Shown in pieces: positions 59,570 through 64,000 of a DNA stretch of 64,000 nt; position 1 is the stretch's first letter; every line of letters begins with the position of its first letter. The stretch is from the NCBI GenBank assembly GCA_958299035.1, contig CATQJL010000326.1:2680232-2744231 (forward strand), read 5' to 3'. The stretch comes from Cylicocyclus nassatus (lineage: Eukaryota > Nematoda > Chromadorea > Rhabditida > Strongylidae). The notes under the pieces were generated by a model. The model was given only the letters and a program-made list of their open reading frames with translations, was not told the DNA's origin and ran no database searches. Both the position numbers and the translations under genes were made by a program.

Positions 59570-61685
59570 ATGATGTCGAAATTAAATCAAAAAGCTGCAC
59601 AATTTCTCATAAGGAGGCAGTATTCGGTCCTTTATAGAAGTCCTGAAAACAGTGAGACACATGTTTGCGATAGAATGCGTTCCTGTCAATTCAGGGTTTT
59701 TATATGGGTTAAGCCCCATTCCCGTTTGGAAAAAATAAGGCAAGCTTTGGCAAAAATTCCCAAATAAAATCCAACTCATTTTTACAAAACTTGATGTCAC
59801 TTGGTAGAATTAGCCAAAACATTTCACTCTTACAGACATGTTTTGCTTTATGTGGAATGTTTGGGTATGGGCTAGCAGGATTCTTGACACCATGCAGTGT
59901 GGGTCCTAGGAACATTCAGGAGTGTTGCAAGTATTGAAGAGTTTTAATCAACGTCTGACTATTGTATCAAATAAGTCCTTCAGCCATTTATAATCATAGA
60001 AATGGAGTGAGTATTCTGCGCAAAGGGTTATGCGTGCAAAACGACTTTGCAAATCGTTGGCTTTGATCGCAAAATCAATTTAGTGTCCCAATTTGTGCAC
60101 ACTACGAGCTTTCTCATCAAAGTTCAGATTTGACACACATGCCCAAATCAATCCACATTTCTTGTTTTTCTTCATCTGGTGGAGTTTTTTTCAAGTGGTG
60201 GAGGAATTCCATTTTCGTAGATAACACTGAATCCACCCTGCACAAAGAATACTTTTGATAATCTAGGTTCGTTTGACTTGCTGGATTGAAGCTTTTTAAC
60301 TACAGAAAATCGCCTGTCTGCCATGTTCATTGTATGTAGATGTGGCACTTCAAAAATGTGCCCAGTATGCTCTTGGATCTGGAAAACTTGGACTCCAAAA
60401 AAAGCACACAAATATTTTATGAAATTTGGCTGTTCCCGCGTTTGCACTTTAGGCGCTCTTGGACGAGTACTCACAAGGGAAGGATACTTGGATGCCGTGG
60501 CTGTTTGAAATGCAATGTATACCATAAAATGCACCTCGAAATGCTGATTCTGAATCTGTGCTCGGAATCTGCGAAACTTTTGAAGGAAGTTATGAACTTT
60601 TTTCTCAGAAATTTAGCCTACTTTCGGATAGTAGAAATCACCAGATATGATTTACCCTATCGTTTGATGCTACTGAAGAAAATTTTAGACGTAGTACTGT
60701 TTATTTAGACTATCAGAATCACATTCAGCAGTTGAAAAGGAGAGAAAATTTTTTATTGATGATTTTGACCCTCTACAGTAACGCAATTATCTAATGAAAA
60801 AAAAAATCATAACTCCATTCAGGTTATCGTTTCGCAGATATGAAAGACAGTTTACGAACCAGCATTTAAAGGCGCATTTTTTGGTATACAAATCATTATG
60901 AATGGCCACGGCATCCAAGTATCCTTCCCCTGTCAGATCTCTGCATCTTTTTATTCGGACTCCAAAAAAAGCAATCAAATATTTTCCGAAATTTGGCTGT
61001 TCCACCCGCTGCACTTTAGGCGCTCTTGGACGTGTACTCAGATCTTTATAGCTTTTTAATCCCAGTGGGGAAAATTCTATTCAATGATAAATTATAGAGG
61101 CCGAGCATTACGTGCAAATTTATTGAGCACTGTCGAGCTAAAAAGTCACATTCATTCTTTCTTCAAGCTGGCGATCTTAATGTTTTCCTGTTTTTTGGTC
61201 TTCTGTTCCATTGTTATCGTTAACAACATTTCTACACCCCTTGATAAATATCATTGGTAGGCCGTCATTTTTGTTTTTTGTGGGTTGTGCAGCGCTAATT
61301 TTACTCTTTTCATCTTTATGCATATCTATAAGTTGTGCTGGACATTTTTATGCCTTCACTGTACAAATAACGTGCAACTCACCTGCCCAGTCTCTGTTTT
61401 AGCTGGAGTCTGACAGCTCTCACTGTCTGCTAGACCTCAGTGTATTTTTATCGACCTCATGTTTTTTTTTCTTTTCGTGCACTGTTTGCAATTGCATTTG
61501 CATTTGCAGAAGTGCAAAGGCTCTGCAATGAAAGAGAGAACGAGAGAAAGAGGCGAATCTTGAGAAGACGTGTGACAGCTGAAAAACAGCTGCATCGCTT
61601 TGTTTTGCCACCGTTCTTACCCCTACGTAGTTTGCTGAGCTTATCTTCTCAACTCTTTGTTATTCTCCGACATCAATCTAGCTAA
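59570..61685 (+). CDS. Candidate two-exon gene, possibly with a mitochondrial-type leader
   Basis: Exon 1 (59570-59651) starts MMSKLNQKAAQFLIRRQYSV, a Lys/Arg/Gln-rich, acid-free start like a mitochondrial targeting peptide, and ends at a GTGAGA donor in phase 1. Exon 2 (61510-61685) follows a TTTGCAG acceptor, is in the matching phase and reads VQRLCNERENERKRRILRRR, then LHRFVLPPFLPL and a TAA. Further exons may lie between. I recognise no family. The phase match and coding-like composition are the only support; the 60.4-61.0 kb repeats would lie in the intron. Confidence 0.3.
60390..61040. repeat. Composite repeat: direct A units around an inverted B pair
   Basis: Unit A (GGACTCCAAAAAAAGCA...GGCGCTCTTGGACG) occurs in the same direction at 60390-60473 and 60958-61040. 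Unit B (GGATACTTGGATGCCGTGGC...GGAATCTGCGAAAC) occurs at 60478-60578 and inverted at 60829-60928. The inner end of B1 has a GCTGATTCTGAATCTGTGCTC core resembling that of the CTAACAAGGG family. Confidence 0.75.
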
Positions 61686-61879
61686 AACATTTGCAAGGCC
61701 TGGGATATGAGAGTTTGTTGCAAGGCTAAAAATGTTCGGCTCAGTCAGTCTCCCAAGCGCGGCACGGTAGACCTCACTCTAGCATTCACCTCGTGTAATT
61801 GCACTACTTTTTGGAGGTACAAGAATTTTTTCTCATATTGTCTACGTGTCGGGATCAACCATACTATTCTAGGAGATGA

Positions 61880-62030
61880 TTTTCGAGATTCCTGTAATTT
61901 CTGAAATTCTTGTGATTCCTCCACTTCCGGTGTGCCGCACTACGGAGCGGTTTGCGAATTTCAGTATACATTGTTTTTTCGCAATATACAGTTACGGGAC
62001 CCGCAGGAATTACAAGAATCGCAGGAATAG
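61880..62030. repeat. Short imperfect inverted repeat
   Basis: ATTCCTGTAATTTC...ATTCTTGTGATTCC at the left matches the reverse complement of GGAATTACAAGAATCGCAGGAAT at the right, with about 70 bp between. It may be a small degraded element. Confidence 0.4.
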
Positions 62031-62796
62031 TGTGGCCGCCTCCCCCCCCCTTGGTTTCATACTGCATTCTCAGTCTTGATAGAAATTCGCCACTGGCCGG
62101 CTTTACTGGAAATTGCAAAAGTGGTGCAATTATACATCATTACACAGCTATCTTTGGAATGAGAAACATTGTAACTAACCTAATCTGTTTTTCCGCTTTG
62201 CTTGGATAAACCTGAGTGACCTTGTCTTATTTTGCTTTTTGGAACGACATATAAAAACCACAAGTAATACGACGCTGATAAATTACAAGTCACCAGTTTC
62301 ACTCATCCCTTGGACCTTGAAAACCCACTAGAATTTACGAGTTTTGCATCATCATGAGCCACTGATTCATTGCGCAAACGTTAACTTTTCGTCATAACCC
62401 AAATTCATTCAATTACTTAGATGGATTACACATTCTACCATGTTTATCTTTACAATCTAGTCCGGATTTCCATTTACCCACTTTCGAAATTCCTCTTCTG
62501 GTAGTAACATAAGAGAGATGGAACAGGTGACTCACCGCATTTATGTTTTCTCACATTTTTCTTGAGTGAGAGCTAACCTGCCATTTTCTGGTTAAATGCA
62601 CATTTTTCTGTGTGAATTGATTTATGATCGGTTATGGAAAGTTATGTAATGTTTCCTATATGCATACTCGTTTGTGTAGTACTGCCTACAAAGTTGTCTT
62701 CTCAAAGCTTTTTTATATAAAAATTCTGAGTGTTAACCCAACCATTACTACTTCAGAATGTAGAGCACATCTTTTCTTATATTAGAATTACTTATA

Positions 62797-62971
62797 ACCT
62801 TTGATTCAATTGGCTTGGCGGCTGGAAGGTGGGCTTTGTGACCTAATTAAGGCAGCTCGCGTCCGCGACGCAGTCTGCGTCTCTGTCGCGCGCGTGCTTT
62901 CTGATCATTATCTGGCCTTGACTAGGTCACGAAGCCCTGCCTTTCAGCCGACAAGCGAGTAAATCAAAGGA
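62797..62971. mobile_element. Small TA-flanked MITE, family A copy 3
   Basis: Begins ACCTTTGATTCAATTGGCTT and ends AAATCAAAGG, with TA on both sides. It shares with copy 2 the block CGACGCAGTCTGCGTCTCTG and the TTAGGTCACGAAG-type right half. 175 bp, no coding capacity. Confidence 0.85.
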
Positions 62972-62973
62972 TA

Positions 62974-64000
62974 CGTATATGTATTATAAGCTGACAAAAC
63001 TTTTTTTGAACAACTGGTAAAGGAGAAAGTCCACCACGAAAAAACTCACAACTTGTTACTCAACTCTCGGCAAGCGCAAACACTTTGTTACATGCCGTAA
63101 GCTAAAATCCCTCAACTGTAAGCTCAATCAATCTGTGGTAATTTTTCACTTCAGAAAAAAAAACTGTTTTCCGCGTAGAGAAAAGCCTATGTTTTTGTTG
63201 ATATGCGTGCTGCTGCGTTTTTTCGCTGCTTGGCCCGTGTATCATCGCGCCTCGTGACCTTGCTTTTTACAAATAACATAAAGGTGGAGAGCGAAGGTTG
63301 ATTGCCAGCCATCATTACAACTCGCTTTTCGCATGGGCTCAACCAACCTCATTCATGTTTTCTCCTCTTTATTATCCTGATGGGATTTTCATCTTTTCCA
63401 ACCTTTAAAACGTTTGCAGCGAAGCTGAAGTATGAGATGGTGGATGATCGATGCCGCAGCAGAGTTTATACGTTTCAAACAAATCTGGGTACCAATCTTT
63501 ATGTGACGAATTAGGGCATCTCAGTTGGGTCATTGCTTATGTGACAGCTCTTATCATTATCCCAGATGTCCAAGCCTGAACTCTCGCTCAGACCGTAACC
63601 GTTACCGTGACCCTCGTTACCGTAGTCGCGGCTGCTGATTGGTCCACTCAAACCAGTTCTCTAGAGAATCGAATTGAACTCGAATGAATCATGTGCTCAA
63701 GGAATGGCTCAAACAGGACATGTAAAACATCCAAATACTCCGATTTGTCTAGACACGCCTTTGAGCTATCCCTTATAATAGTGCTTTTATAAGAATTTAA
63801 GCACTGATTATCGTTTAGGGAAAAGTCTCTATTTTAGAAAAATAGTGCCTGCATAGCTAATGCTCTGAAGGAAGTCTGGTAGTCCTTCATTACACAAAAG
63901 TCTTAGCTATTAGCTGATCCTCTTCCTCTCTTCTCTCTCCTTCTCTTTTTTCTTTGTTTCATTTGCAGATCTCTGTGTATATATGCTTCTCTAGAGTCTA
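62974..64000. other. Non-coding stretch
   Basis: No supported gene. A 70-codon open frame at 63302-63514 has a plausible acceptor inside (TTTGCAG near 63420) but no recognised product. The far right is pyrimidine-rich. Confidence 0.3.

Noticed and set aside
1..64000. CRISPR arrays, bacterial operons, Shine-Dalgarno sites or prokaryotic origins
   Set aside because: Introns, MITEs and LTR structure show a eukaryotic sequence; no array of identical short repeats with unique spacers was seen.

Overview
The window looks like animal DNA, most likely nematode. It is AT-rich, genes are split into short exons, several introns are only 48-60 bp with cag/tag acceptors, other introns run to kilobases full of fold-back elements, and TA-flanked mariner-type elements are common. 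No species can be named from the sequence.

Layout. 1-14 kb: mostly non-coding, with two palindromic mariner-type elements (1230-2250, 12957-13661), a small TA-flanked element (6187-6341), a phase-consistent but unidentified minus-strand gene (7463-12257) and a weaker one (4602-6175). 14.3-21.5 kb: a plus-strand class A neuropeptide receptor of the somatostatin/allatostatin-C/opioid type in eight exons; its last, 3.3 kb intron holds a Tc1-type element and coding-like minus-strand islands. 21.6-31.6 kb: no identifiable gene; a GC-richer, CpG- and microsatellite-containing stretch lies at about 25.9-29.7 kb. 31.6-45.8 kb: a TA-flanked MITE (31599-32091) and a second copy of it that was split by a complete LTR retroelement (34709-45352, minus strand). 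46-48.7 kb: a LINE-like relic and one orphan coding-like ORF. 49.1-55.7 kb: a complete nine-exon plus-strand LACTB2 (metallo-beta-lactamase endoribonuclease) gene. 55.7-64 kb: a hAT-type element with an 8-bp target duplication, several fold-back repeats and two weak gene candidates.

Most interesting item: the LTR element is intact and very young. It has 298-bp LTRs with no difference visible by eye, a CTGG target duplication, a primer-binding site touching the 5' LTR, and one uninterrupted 2474-codon ORF. That ORF is ordered Gag, then a secretory/envelope-like glycoprotein module (signal peptide, large ectodomain, furin-type site, transmembrane segment), then protease, reverse transcriptase, RNase H, integrase and GPY/F domain. 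Envelope genes of Ty3/Gypsy elements and retroviruses normally lie downstream of pol; here the glycoprotein is embedded in frame between Gag and Pol. The domain calls rest on motifs; which viral glycoprotein class the module belongs to is not established here.

The two confidently identified genes do not form an operon or pathway; they are neighbours in a repeat-rich region. A second theme is a dispersed fold-back family ending CTAACAAGGG (18.8, 53.2-53.9 and 57.4-57.9 kb, perhaps 60.4-61 kb), one copy of which carries tRNA-like A/B boxes in both arms.
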